DNA of 64,000 nucleotides, taken from assembly GCF_008000755.1 (NCBI RefSeq), contig NZ_CP041690.1:1240001-1304000 (forward strand), given 5' to 3'. This document shows positions 54,702 to 63,728 of this stretch, piece by piece. This DNA is from Youhaiella tibetensis. Lineage in GTDB: Bacteria > Pseudomonadota > Alphaproteobacteria > Rhizobiales > Devosiaceae. Position 1 is the stretch's first letter; each line of letters starts with the position of its first letter. The position numbers were made by a program, and so were the translations under genes. Below the pieces are notes generated by a model. The model searched no databases. It was not told the DNA's origin and saw nothing but the letters and a program-made list of their open reading frames with translations.

Positions 54702-55586
54702 ATGCAGACCAAGCGCACCGTCTTTCCAAACAAGGTCCTGCCGTACCTGCTTCTTCTGCCGCAGCTGGCCGTGACTTTCGTTTTCTTCCTGTGGCCGGCG
54801 GCCCAGGCCTTCTGGCAATCCTTCCTTCGCGAAGACGCCTTCGGCTTCAAGACCACGTTCGTGTGGTTTGCCAACTATTCCAAGCTGTTCGAGGATCCGA
54901 ACTACCTCAATTCGATGCGCGTGACGGCGATCTTTGCGATCAGCGTCACCGTCCTCTCGATGGTGGTCGCGCTGATCCTGGCCGTCACGGCCAGCCGCAT
55001 GCTGCGCTCCTCGAAGGTCTATTCCACCCTTCTGGTATGGCCCTACGCCATTGCGCCGGCCATCGCCGGCATCCTCTGGTGGTTCATGTTCAACCCGACC
55101 ATCGGCATCCTCAGCTACGCGCTGCGGGCGTTCGGGGTGAACTGGAACCACATGATCAACCCCAACGACGCGATGATCCTCATCGTGCTCGCCGCCACCT
55201 GGAAGCAGATCTCGTACAACTTCCTGTTCTTCCTGGCTGGCCTGCAATCCATCCCGAAATCGCTCGAGGAAGCGGCGGCCATCGATGGCGCCGGCCCGGT
55301 CAAGCGCTTCTGGACCATCGTCTTCCCGCTGCTGTCGCCGACGACCTTCTACCTGCTGGTCATCAACGTGGTCTACGCCATGTTCGATACGTTCGGCGTC
55401 ATCCACGCGACCACAGAAGGCGGACCGTCCCGCGCCACCGAGATCCTCGTCTACAAGGTCTATTTCGATGGTTTCATCGGCCTCAATCTCGGCTCCTCCG
55501 CTGCCCAGTCGGTCATTCTGATGGGTATCGTCATCGCCCTAACCGCCATCCAGTTCCGCTTCGTCGAGCGGCGCGTGCAGTACTGA
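54702..55586 (+). CDS. ugpA: Glycerol-3-phosphate ABC transporter permease UgpA
   Basis: A 294-residue membrane protein with six helices and docking loop [18 protein letters not shown]. It begins [21 protein letters not shown], close to known UgpA. Start chosen at 54702; an in-frame ATG at 54678 lies within the hairpin tail region and is less likely. Confidence 0.92.
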   Translation: MQTKRTVFPNKVLPYLLLLPQLAVTFVFFLWPAAQAFWQSFLREDAFGFKTTFVWFANYSKLFEDPNYLNSMRVTAIFAISVTVLSMVVALILAVTASRMLRSSKVYSTLLVWPYAIAPAIAGILWWFMFNPTIGILSYALRAFGVNWNHMINPNDAMILIVLAATWKQISYNFLFFLAGLQSIPKSLEEAAAIDGAGPVKRFWTIVFPLLSPTTFYLLVINVVYAMFDTFGVIHATTEGGPSRATEILVYKVYFDGFIGLNLGSSAAQSVILMGIVIALTAIQFRFVERRVQY

Positions 55587-55596
55587 GGAGGCGCAA

Positions 55597-56445
55597 ATGG
55601 TAGAAAACCGTCCCATCCTCAACTTCCTCTCGCACCTGGTGATGATCATCGGCGTGGTGGTCGTGGTGTTCCCCGTCTACCTGGCTTTCATCGCCTCGAC
55701 GCGCGGCCCCAACGACTTCTACTCGGGCGTCGTGCCGCTCCTGCCGGGGCCGCACATGATCGAGAACTACTGGACCATGCTGACCAGCGGCATGTCGACC
55801 TCGGGCGCGCCGCCGCTCGGGCCGATGATGCTCAACTCGCTGATCATGGCGCTGGGCGTCGCGATCGGAAAGATCGCCATCTCGATCCTGTCGGCCTTCG
55901 CCATCGTCTACTTCCGCTTTCCCTTCCGCACGCTTGCCTTCTGGCTGATCTTCATCACGCTGATGCTGCCGGTCGAAGTGCGTATCGTGCCGACCTTCAA
56001 GGTTGTGGCGGACCTGGGGCTGCTCAACAACTACGGCGGGCTCATCGTGCCGCTGATCGCCTCGGCGACGGCCACCTTCCTCTTCCGCCAGTTCTTCCTG
56101 ACCGTTCCCGAAGAGCTGATGGAGGCGGCGCGCGTCGACGGGGCAGGGCCGATGAAGTTCTTCCGCGATATCCTGTTGCCGCTCTCGGTCACCAATATCG
56201 CAGCCCTCTTCGTGATCCTCTTCATCCTGGGCTGGAACCAGTACCTGTGGCCGCTGATCGTGACCACGAACCCGGACCAGTACACCGTCGTGATGGGCAT
56301 CAAGCGCATGGCCGACGTCGCCGACAGCTACCCGCAATGGCACACGGTCATGGCGGCGGTGATCCTCGCCGGCCTTCCTCCCGTCCTCGTCATCATCGGA
56401 ATGCAGCGCCTGTTCGTCAAAGGCCTCACCGAAACGGAGAAGTAA
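55597..56445 (+). CDS. ugpE: Glycerol-3-phosphate ABC transporter permease UgpE
   Basis: A 282-residue membrane protein with six helices and docking loop [19 protein letters not shown]. The N-terminal [20 protein letters not shown] and the WNQYLWPL segment are those of UgpE. GAGGAGG stands before the ATG; the next gene starts one base after its stop. Confidence 0.92.
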   Translation: MVENRPILNFLSHLVMIIGVVVVVFPVYLAFIASTRGPNDFYSGVVPLLPGPHMIENYWTMLTSGMSTSGAPPLGPMMLNSLIMALGVAIGKIAISILSAFAIVYFRFPFRTLAFWLIFITLMLPVEVRIVPTFKVVADLGLLNNYGGLIVPLIASATATFLFRQFFLTVPEELMEAARVDGAGPMKFFRDILLPLSVTNIAALFVILFILGWNQYLWPLIVTTNPDQYTVVMGIKRMADVADSYPQWHTVMAAVILAGLPPVLVIIGMQRLFVKGLTETEK

Positions 56446-56446
56446 C

Positions 56447-57481
56447 ATGGCAACGATCGATCTCGTTGACATCAAGAAAGACTACGGCAACGGCCTGGCG
56501 GTGAAGGGCATCGACCTCAACGTCGCCGATGGTGAGTTCATCGTCCTCGTCGGCCCCTCCGGCTGCGGCAAGTCCACGCTCCTGCGCATGGTCGCCGGCC
56601 TGGAAACGGTATCCGGCGGCACCGTCAGCATCGGCGGCAAGAACGTGAACAAGGCCGAGCCGGCCGAGCGCGACATCGCCATGGTGTTCCAGAACTATGC
56701 GCTCTACCCGCACATGACCGTGCGGCAGAACCTCGAATACGGCCTCAAGAACCGCGGCGTGCCGCGGCCGGAGATCGACAAGCGCGTCAAGGAAGCCGCC
56801 GATATTCTCGAGATCGGCCAGTTCCTCGACCGCAAGCCGCGCCAGCTTTCCGGCGGCCAGCGCCAGCGCGTTGCCATGGGGCGTGCCATCGTGCGCGAGC
56901 CGGCGGCCTTCCTCTTCGATGAGCCCCTCTCCAATCTCGACGCCAAGCTGCGCGTCCAGATGCGCGTGGAAATACGTCGCCTCCAGCGCCGCCTCAAGAC
57001 CACCAGCCTCTACGTCACCCACGACCAGCTCGAGGCGCTTACCCTCGCCGACCGGCTGGTGGTGATGAACAATGGCCTGGTCGAACAGGTCGGAACGCCC
57101 GTGGAAGTCTACGAGCGCCCGGCGAGCCTGTTCGTCGCAAGCTTCATCGGCTCTCCGCCGATGAACCTGGTGCCCGTGGCCCATTTCAAGGGGGCGACCG
57201 GCTCGCTCCCCGCAGGCACCGATATCGTGGGCATTCGCCCCGAGCACCTGTTGCTGGCGGCCCCGGCCGAAGAGCACGCCAAGCTCGAAGCCACCGTCGA
57301 ACTCGTCGAGCCCGCTGGCGGAGAAAGCCATATCCATGCGCGCTTGGCCGGCTCCGACCAGGTGATCGTCGTGCTCGTCCAGGGCCGGCCGCAGATCGCG
57401 GAGGGCTCGACGCTCATGCTTCACGCCCGGCACGCAGACTTCCACCCCTTCAATCAAGAGAGCGGCAAAAGGACCGACTGA
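56447..57481 (+). CDS. ugpC: Glycerol-3-phosphate ABC transporter ATPase UgpC
   Basis: A 344-residue ATPase with Walker A GPSGCGKS, signature LSGGQRQR, Walker [16 protein letters not shown] and the C-terminal OB-fold domain with GIRPEHL. It resembles the ATPase at 14970, the second of this type in the window. Position after ugpE and before a phosphodiesterase gene fixes its role. Confidence 0.92.
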   Translation: MATIDLVDIKKDYGNGLAVKGIDLNVADGEFIVLVGPSGCGKSTLLRMVAGLETVSGGTVSIGGKNVNKAEPAERDIAMVFQNYALYPHMTVRQNLEYGLKNRGVPRPEIDKRVKEAADILEIGQFLDRKPRQLSGGQRQRVAMGRAIVREPAAFLFDEPLSNLDAKLRVQMRVEIRRLQRRLKTTSLYVTHDQLEALTLADRLVVMNNGLVEQVGTPVEVYERPASLFVASFIGSPPMNLVPVAHFKGATGSLPAGTDIVGIRPEHLLLAAPAEEHAKLEATVELVEPAGGESHIHARLAGSDQVIVVLVQGRPQIAEGSTLMLHARHADFHPFNQESGKRTD

Positions 57482-57488
57482 ACCTGCC

Positions 57489-58265
57489 ATGAGCGCAATA
57501 GCGGCAACTAGCACGGAGCGCCCCACCAGAGGGGCGGGCCTCCGGATCGACCAGGTCCACGCCCACAAGGGTGCATCGGCGGTCGCCCCGGAAAACACCC
57601 TGTCGGCCTTCCGGTCGGCCTATGGGCAGGGCGCGCGTTGGGTCGAGTTCGACGTCTCCCTCCTCGGGGACGGCACGCCGGTGGTCATCCACGACGCGAC
57701 GGTTGACCGCTGCTCGTCCTCGACGGGTCACCTCAAGGATCTCTCGCTCAAGGACCTGGACGCGATCGATGCCGGCTCCTGGTTCGATCCGTTCTACCAG
57801 GGCGAGCGCATTCCGACCCTGGCCGAGGCGCTCGAGTGCTTTGCCGAATTCGGTCTTTCCGGAAATCTCGAGATCAAGCGCCACAAGCACCAGGCCTCGG
57901 TCGAGGAACTGACCGGCAACATCCACGCCGTCCTCAAGGACCGCGACCCTTCCGTCAGGATCTCGATTTCGAGCTTCGATGTGGATGTCCTCAAGTCTAT
58001 CGGCGCCAAGGACCCATCCCTGGAACTGGCGATGCTTTGGGACAAGCTGCCCGAGAACTGGCGTGACGTCCTGGCGGACATCCCGACCAAGGTCATTCAT
58101 CTCAACTACAAGGCCCTGACCCTGCCATTTCTCGATGAGGTGGTGGAAAAGGGCCTGTTGGTCCGCGCGTGGACTTGCAACGATCCGGCCGAATTGGCCC
58201 AGTTCTGGTCGATGGGGCTGGGTGCGGTCATCACCGACGAGCCGCGGTACTTCCTTAGCCGATAG
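57489..58265 (+). CDS. ugpQ: Glycerophosphodiester phosphodiesterase with HKG in place of HRG
   Basis: A 258-residue cytoplasmic TIM-barrel enzyme (no signal peptide). It has APENTLSAF, VEFDVSLLGDGTPVVIHD and a late WTCNDPAEL, all typical of the family. The first motif reads HAHKGASAVAPENT where nearly all relatives have HRG, so the active-site arginine is a lysine. It releases glycerol-3-phosphate from imported diesters. Seven bases after ugpC. Confidence 0.9.
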   Translation: MSAIAATSTERPTRGAGLRIDQVHAHKGASAVAPENTLSAFRSAYGQGARWVEFDVSLLGDGTPVVIHDATVDRCSSSTGHLKDLSLKDLDAIDAGSWFDPFYQGERIPTLAEALECFAEFGLSGNLEIKRHKHQASVEELTGNIHAVLKDRDPSVRISISSFDVDVLKSIGAKDPSLELAMLWDKLPENWRDVLADIPTKVIHLNYKALTLPFLDEVVEKGLLVRAWTCNDPAELAQFWSMGLGAVITDEPRYFLSR

Positions 58266-58283
58266 TTCAAACGGAACGGTAAG

Positions 58284-59057
58284 ATGCTCTCCGAGAGGCA
58301 GGCCGAAATACTGTCGCTAATCGAAAGCGAAGGGGCTCAATACATTGAGGACCTGGCGCGTCGATACGGCCTGACCACGCAGACCATCCGCCGTGACATC
58401 AACTACCTGTGCGACCGGGGCTACGCCCGCCGCTTCCATGGCGGCGTCGACGTTCCGGTCGAGGGCCGCAACATCTCCGCCAATGCGCGCTTCGAGATCA
58501 ATGCCGCCGCCAAACAGGTGATCGCGCGCCGTATCGCCGCCGAAATTCCGGAAGGCGCCACGGTGCTCATGGGCATCGGCACCACGGTGCAATATGTGGC
58601 CGAGGCCCTGCGCGACCATCGCGACCTCACCATCGTGACCAACAACATCGACGTGGCGCTGACCTTGGGCGATGCGAAACACCTCGAGGTCCACCTGACC
58701 GGCGGCATCTATCGGCCGGACGACCGCGACAGCGTCGGCCCGGACACCGTGCGCTATTTCCAGAAGTTCCACGCGGCCTGCTGCGTGGTGGGCACGGGCG
58801 GCCTGCACCCGGACATCGGCATGCTCGAGTTCACCCACGAGGAGGCGCAGGTGACTGCCGCCATCATCGAGAATGCCGAGCAGCGCTTCCTTGCTGCCGA
58901 CGTCTCCAAATGGTTCCGGCCCGCGGCGGCCAAGGTGGCGCCGTTCTCGCGCATGACGCGCTTTTTCACCGATCGCCTTCCGGACGATCCCTCTATTGCC
59001 GACAAGCTGCGCCAAAGCGGCGTAGATGTCGTTATCTGTGGTTCGGAGACCTCATGA
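58284..59057 (+). CDS. DeoR-family regulator, GlpR-like
   Basis: A 257-residue repressor with an N-terminal DeoR winged helix (residues 1-57; IEDLARRYGLTTQTIRRDINYL, in part) and a sugar-phosphate-isomerase-like sensor domain with TNNIDVALTL and GGIYRPDDRDSVGP. Length and motifs match GlpR, which senses glycerol-3-phosphate. It closes the ugp operon and is the best candidate to bind the TTTTCATATG sites before ugpB. Confidence 0.88.
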   Translation: MLSERQAEILSLIESEGAQYIEDLARRYGLTTQTIRRDINYLCDRGYARRFHGGVDVPVEGRNISANARFEINAAAKQVIARRIAAEIPEGATVLMGIGTTVQYVAEALRDHRDLTIVTNNIDVALTLGDAKHLEVHLTGGIYRPDDRDSVGPDTVRYFQKFHAACCVVGTGGLHPDIGMLEFTHEEAQVTAAIIENAEQRFLAADVSKWFRPAAAKVAPFSRMTRFFTDRLPDDPSIADKLRQSGVDVVICGSETS

Positions 59058-59833
59058 CTTTCCTCGGCCCCGCTCCGGCGACCAGCGATCTGCGCTCGGT
59101 GCGGTATCTGTTCACCGACATCGACGACACGCTGACCACGCATGGTCGGCTCCTACCCCAGACCTACCAGGCACTCTGGGACCTGTCCGATGCCGGCATC
59201 TCCGTGATTCCGGTCACGGGCGGTTCGGCCGGCTGGGCCGAGCATATCGTGCGCACCTGGCCGGTGGCGGCGGTGATCGGAGAAAGCGGCGCCTTCGTCC
59301 TGACCTCGGATCGCGGCAAGGTGGTCTTCGAATATTGGGACGACGAGGCCACCCGGCGCCTGCGCCAGCGCGAGCTCTTGCAGCGCCTCAAGGTCATGCT
59401 TTCGGGGACCGGCTTCGAGCTGGCGCATGACCAGCAGTTCCGCATCGCCGATGTCGCCATCGACCTGGCCGGCCACAGCGCCGACGAGATCAACGATCTC
59501 GCCAACGCCATTCGCGCCACCGGTGCCCGCGCCGTTGCCAGCTCGATCCACATCAACACCTGGATCGGCGACTACGACAAGCGGGCCATGAGCGAGCGGG
59601 TCCTGCTCAAGGATTTCGGCGTCGCGCCCGCCGACGTCGCTGGGCTCACGGCGTTCGTGGGGGACTCCCGGAACGATGCGCCGATGTTCTCCTTCATCCG
59701 CAATTCGTTCGGCGTCGGCAACATCGCTCCGTACCTGGCGGAACTGCCGCAGGCCCCGCAATGGGTCTCCAGCCAGCCGGCGGGCATCGGGTTTGCCGAC
59801 ATCGCCAGGTCGCTGCTGGCGGCGCGGGGCTAG
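59054..59833 (+). CDS. HAD-family phosphatase (IIB type)
   Basis: A 259-residue hydrolase with motif I FTDIDDTLT (nucleophile Asp and acid Asp), a cap insertion after residue 85, and motif IV GDSRNDAPMF. The C2 cap arrangement is that of HAD-IIB enzymes such as sugar-phosphate and mannosyl-3-phosphoglycerate phosphatases. It overlaps the GlpR-like gene by ATGA, so it belongs to the ugp operon and may dephosphorylate glycerol phosphate or another alcohol released from phosphodiesters. It is convergent with the next gene at 7 bases. Confidence 0.82.
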   Translation: MTFLGPAPATSDLRSVRYLFTDIDDTLTTHGRLLPQTYQALWDLSDAGISVIPVTGGSAGWAEHIVRTWPVAAVIGESGAFVLTSDRGKVVFEYWDDEATRRLRQRELLQRLKVMLSGTGFELAHDQQFRIADVAIDLAGHSADEINDLANAIRATGARAVASSIHINTWIGDYDKRAMSERVLLKDFGVAPADVAGLTAFVGDSRNDAPMFSFIRNSFGVGNIAPYLAELPQAPQWVSSQPAGIGFADIARSLLAARG

Positions 59834-59840
59834 GGGACGC

Positions 59841-60704
59841 CTAGCCCTTCACCTCGTTGCGCCAGCTGTATTGCGGCCAGTAGCCCAGCATGCGCTTGGC
59901 CTTGTCGATCGAGAGCAGCGTGCCGTTGGTCGAGATGCCCGGCTTGTGCGGCACGCCCGGAAAGACCTCGGCGAGCAGGGACGCATTGTCCCGGCTCATC
60001 ACGGTATCGGCGTTGGCGATGATGAACGCTTCGAACCCCTTGAATTCGGCCTCGAGCGCGCGGCGCACTGCCTGCGCGCCGTCGCGAGCATCGATATAGC
60101 CCCAGAGATTCCACTTCCGGCCCATGGGGTTCGCATTGAAACTCGGGAAGGCCTGGTAGTCCTCCGGGTCCATGACGTTGGAAAACCGCAGGCCGACGAT
60201 GCGCAGCTCCGGATCCCAACGGGCGAACTGGGCGGCCATGGTTTCGTCCAGCAGCTTGCCGAGCGAATAGGCGCTTTCGGGCCGCGGGAAATACTCCTCG
60301 TCGACCGGCACATAGGGCGGCGGATTGTCGAAGGGGAGGCCGAGCACGGTTTCGCTGGAGGCGAACACCACGTTCTTGATCCCGGCCTGGCGGGCGGCCA
60401 GGAAGACGTTGTAGGTCGCCGGGACATTGTTCTTGAACGTCGCCGCATTGGGGCTGAGGCCGGGCGCGGGAATGGCGGCCAGGTGCACGACCGCGTCGAA
60501 TGGGCCGTGCCGTTCATCGATGCCGCCAAGGATCGCTTCTGCAACCTGACCGTAGTCGGAAAGGTCGACCTTGACGGTCGGGCAGGGGCCATTGCGCGGC
60601 GCCACGGTATCGAGGTTGACGACCTCGTATCCATGGGCCAGCAGGTCGCGGACCACCGCGCGCCCAAGCTTTCCACTCCCACCCGTTACGATGACTTTCG
60701 GCAT
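59841..60704 (-). CDS. NAD-dependent epimerase/dehydratase (extended SDR)
   Basis: A 287-residue extended short-chain dehydrogenase. VTGGSGKLGRAVVRDLL is the NAD motif, HLAAIPAPG follows, then SSETVLG and catalytic YSLGK (Tyr-x-x-x-Lys) near residue 146. The start MPKVIVTGG at 60704 is the family's normal beginning. Substrate probably a nucleotide sugar or an aldose; no neighbour helps. The 189-bp gap to the next gene shows nothing recognisable. Confidence 0.85.
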   Translation of the reverse strand: MPKVIVTGGSGKLGRAVVRDLLAHGYEVVNLDTVAPRNGPCPTVKVDLSDYGQVAEAILGGIDERHGPFDAVVHLAAIPAPGLSPNAATFKNNVPATYNVFLAARQAGIKNVVFASSETVLGLPFDNPPPYVPVDEEYFPRPESAYSLGKLLDETMAAQFARWDPELRIVGLRFSNVMDPEDYQAFPSFNANPMGRKWNLWGYIDARDGAQAVRRALEAEFKGFEAFIIANADTVMSRDNASLLAEVFPGVPHKPGISTNGTLLSIDKAKRMLGYWPQYSWRNEVKG

Positions 60705-60893
60705 GTCCAGTATCCTCCCAAGGCACTCGCGGCCGAAGGACGGCGACCGCTCGGGGCAACCTAGCAAGCCATCCCGACGGGAGCTAGTGGCGCGAAACTG
60801 AACGGAATCTGAACGGCCCTCTCAGGGGTGGTTCAAGGCCCTCCCGATAGCTTCGTGTCCATCGAAACGCAACGCGAGCCCTCGAGGACCGAA

Positions 60894-61232
60894 ATGAACA
60901 AGCGTCATGAACAGCTTCTGGTGGCAACCCTGGCCGGCCTCGTCATCCTGAGTGCCGCCGCCTTCGCCGTCCAGCCCGCCATGGCCGCCGGCTACAACGT
61001 GGACCAGCAGGCCCAGGTGACCGGCGTCGCCAAATGGGACCGGCTGAACGTGCGCAAGTGGCCGGCCGCCTATTCCCAGAAGGTCGGTTCGTTCCAGCTG
61101 CACACCATCGTCTGGGTCGAGCGCTGCATCGAAGCCACCCACGGTTCGGACTGGTGCCTCGTCGAGCGCGGTTTCCAGAAGGGCTGGGTCAACTCCTCCT
61201 ACCTCACGCTCGCCGACGACCTCGACATCTGA
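60894..61232 (+). CDS. Small secreted SH3-domain protein
   Basis: A 112-residue protein with a signal peptide (residues about 1-33, cleaved near PAMAAGY) and a bacterial SH3 (SH3b) domain: LNVRKWPAAYSQKVGSF, WVERCIE and WCLVERGFQKGWVNSSYL at the end. Two cysteines (IE-C side and SDWC) could form a disulfide in the periplasm. GAGGA precedes the ATG. Such domains often bind cell-wall peptides. Confidence 0.8.
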   Translation: MNKRHEQLLVATLAGLVILSAAAFAVQPAMAAGYNVDQQAQVTGVAKWDRLNVRKWPAAYSQKVGSFQLHTIVWVERCIEATHGSDWCLVERGFQKGWVNSSYLTLADDLDI

Positions 61233-61259
61233 TTTTTCACTGCGACCTCCCGCCAACTC

Positions 61260-61301
61260 CTCCGGCCTGTGCTATTTCTTCGCGAATAGCACATGCCGGA
61301 G
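61260..61301 (+). promoter_or_regulatory. Long hairpin covering the asparaginase ribosome-binding site
   Basis: Bases 61260-61277 pair with 61284-61301 over 18 positions with one mismatch and one terminal wobble, around a 6-base loop. The last four bases of the stem, GGAG (61298-61301), are the only ribosome-binding site before the ATG at 61309. It might instead be the terminator of the SH3 gene, but no T run follows. Confidence 0.6.
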
Positions 61302-61308
61302 TTCTTTC

Positions 61309-62322
61309 ATGACCGAAGCCAATCCCATTCTTGCCCAGATGGTTCGCGGTAACTGGGTTGAGAATCGCTATCGCGGCGCTTTCGCGGTGGTCGACGCGGA
61401 TGGCAAGGTCATCTTCTCGGCCGGCGACATCGCGCGCCCGATCTTCCCGCGTTCCGCCGTCAAATCCATGCAGGCCCTGGCGATGGTCACGGCCGGCTCG
61501 ATCGATCGCTTCGCCCTCTCGGACGAGGACCTGGCGCTCGCCTGCGCCTCCCACCGCGGCGAGGACGTGCATGTCGAAGGAGTCGTCCACTTCCTCGAAG
61601 AACTGGGGCTGAGCAAGGACGACCTCGAATGCGGCGCCCATGCGCCCGGCGATCCGGAGGCCCGCAAGGGCCTGCGCCTGCGCCACGAAGCGCCATCAGC
61701 GCTCCACAACAACTGCTCGGGCAAGCATTCGGGCATGCTATCGGTGGCACTCGCCATGGGCGCGCCGACACGCGGTTATATCGACCGCGATCATCCCGTA
61801 CAGGTGCGCGTCCGATCCGCCATAGAGGCGGTCATCGGCGAGCCGCTGACCGAAGGGCGGTGCGGCACCGACGGGTGCTCCATCCCGACATGGGCGGCGC
61901 CCCTTGAAGCCTATGCGCGCGGCTTCGCGCGAATGGCGACCGGCAAAGGCCTATCCCCTGACCTGGCGGCCGGCGCCCAGCGCATCTTCGACGCCGCCAC
62001 GCGCCACCCGCACCTGGTTGCAGGTAAGGACCAGCTCGATACCGTCGTCATGGAAGCGTTCGGCGGTCGCGTGATGCAGAAGGGCGGCGCCGAGGGTGTC
62101 CAGTGCGGCGCCATCCGCGACAAGGGCTGGGGCTATGCCATCAAGTGCGACGACGGCAACATGGACGCTTCGCGCGCCATGGTCGCGGCGCTGCTGCTGG
62201 CGATCGCCGACCCCGACGCGGCGCAGGCCGAAGTGCTGCACCGCTTCCGCGCGCATCCGGTCCTCAACGTTCGTGGCCTCCATGTCGGGGTCATCGAAGC
62301 GCTGGAAGGCGTCTGGGGCTGA
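61309..62322 (+). CDS. L-asparaginase, Rhizobium etli (ReAV) type
   Basis: A 337-residue enzyme of the asparaginase_II family, unrelated to the E. coli types. It has the SxxK pair in RSAVKSMQA, NNCSGKHSG (Cys136, Lys139) and GTDGCSIPT; the cysteines and lysine bind zinc in ReAV. It hydrolyses asparagine to aspartate and ammonia. Its stop abuts the stop of the convergent beta-helix gene (TGATCA). Confidence 0.88.
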   Translation: MTEANPILAQMVRGNWVENRYRGAFAVVDADGKVIFSAGDIARPIFPRSAVKSMQALAMVTAGSIDRFALSDEDLALACASHRGEDVHVEGVVHFLEELGLSKDDLECGAHAPGDPEARKGLRLRHEAPSALHNNCSGKHSGMLSVALAMGAPTRGYIDRDHPVQVRVRSAIEAVIGEPLTEGRCGTDGCSIPTWAAPLEAYARGFARMATGKGLSPDLAAGAQRIFDAATRHPHLVAGKDQLDTVVMEAFGGRVMQKGGAEGVQCGAIRDKGWGYAIKCDDGNMDASRAMVAALLLAIADPDAAQAEVLHRFRAHPVLNVRGLHVGVIEALEGVWG

Positions 62323-63663
62323 TCAGCCGGTGACGTTCCCGCTCACGGTGACATTGGGGAAGCGGCTGGCCTCCTCGGCCAGCTTCTCGCTCCTGAACTC
62401 CTGCCAGGCCATGCCCGCAATAGCGGCGCGCCTCGAGCCGGAGATCGTATTATTGGTGATCTGAGCGCTGCCTGCGTCTTCCACGACGCTCGCGGCGATG
62501 CCCACCTCGGCGTTACGCACGATGTTGCCGTTGACGAGGACGTTGCGCAGGAACGGCCCCCAGCCGGCGAGAATCCCCGGACCGGGAACATTGTCGATGA
62601 CGTTGCCGGTGATGGCCACGTCGGCCTCCGCGAAAATGCCGGCAGGCGTCGTATCGGGATTGGTCGCCGAGTTCGGAGTGATGTTGCGCACGATATTGCC
62701 CGTGCAGGTCGCCAGGTGCCCCTCGCTGTCGAGATTGGCGATCGAGATGCCAACGGCTGCCGCATCGATGATGTTGTTGGCGATGACCGAGCCAGAAAAG
62801 GCGAACTCGGAGAAGATCGCCGTCTCGCTGCTGTTGATACAGGTATTGCCGGTGACCTGGGTGTTGTTGGTCGAGTTGAGGCGCACCGCCGAGAAGGCGC
62901 AGTCGGCGATGTGATTGTTGGCGACGATCACTTCGTCGGCGCGGAAGACATTGATGCCGTTGCCGTTCTGCCCGTTGCCGCCCGCATCGAACGCGACGTT
63001 CGAGATGCGGTTGTTGGTGACGATCGTTCCATCGCGCCCGCTGGCGCTGCGCCAGACCAGAATGCCGTTATTGCGGCAATCGCGGATGCGGTTCGAGGAG
63101 ATGACGAGCCCGACATTGTCCAGCGCGAAGAGGGCAGTCGAGACGCTTTCGAAGGTGCAGTTTTCGACCAGGCCCTCGCTCGCGAAGATCGCCAGGCCAT
63201 TGCCCGCCGCGTTGACGAACCGAGCATTGCTCAGGGTTACGCCGCGGCTGTTCTGGATATCGAGAAGACCGGTCCGCGCCTCGCCACCGTCGCCGTTGCC
63301 GCCGTCGAATGCCAGCCCATCGAGCGTGACGTTGGTGCGGCCGGTGACCGAAAGGATCGTCTGGCCCTCGGAAAGCGTCAGCACGGTCTCGCCGGGCATG
63401 CCGATGACCTGCATGCCGTCCGGCACGTTGAGGTTGGCCGCACGATAGACGCCGGGGGGCAGGAAGAGCGGCAGGTTCTGCGCGGAGGCCGCTTCGAGCG
63501 CTGTCTGCAATGCCTGGCTCTGGTCTTCGCTCAGATCAGGCACGACGCCGAGCGTAGCGCCATCCAGCATGGTTTGCGCCCATGCCGGGCGCGCAAGGGT
63601 GGCGAGCCCGAGGCACGTGCTGCCTGCGAGCAGCCGGCGGCGGGTAAGCGTGATCTTTTCCAT
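62323..63663 (-). CDS. Tat-exported right-handed beta-helix repeat protein
   Basis: A 446-residue protein with a twin-arginine signal (TRRRLLAG then a hydrophobic stretch to ARPAWAQ) and, after residue 60, many short repeats of the parallel beta-helix type (NNRIS, GNTCINSS, ANNIID, TGNVIDN, NGNIVRN). It matches the description of TIGR03808, twin-arginine translocated repeat proteins of alphaproteobacteria. Beta-helix proteins of this kind often bind or cut polysaccharides, but no catalytic residues can be pointed out. Confidence 0.85.
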   Translation of the reverse strand: MEKITLTRRRLLAGSTCLGLATLARPAWAQTMLDGATLGVVPDLSEDQSQALQTALEAASAQNLPLFLPPGVYRAANLNVPDGMQVIGMPGETVLTLSEGQTILSVTGRTNVTLDGLAFDGGNGDGGEARTGLLDIQNSRGVTLSNARFVNAAGNGLAIFASEGLVENCTFESVSTALFALDNVGLVISSNRIRDCRNNGILVWRSASGRDGTIVTNNRISNVAFDAGGNGQNGNGINVFRADEVIVANNHIADCAFSAVRLNSTNNTQVTGNTCINSSETAIFSEFAFSGSVIANNIIDAAAVGISIANLDSEGHLATCTGNIVRNITPNSATNPDTTPAGIFAEADVAITGNVIDNVPGPGILAGWGPFLRNVLVNGNIVRNAEVGIAASVVEDAGSAQITNNTISGSRRAAIAGMAWQEFRSEKLAEEASRFPNVTVSGNVTG

Positions 63664-63728
63664 GCCTCACCATGGCTTAGCCACGAGAGGCGGCACAGCG
63701 AAAGCTGCCGGATTGGTGAACGGGTGCC

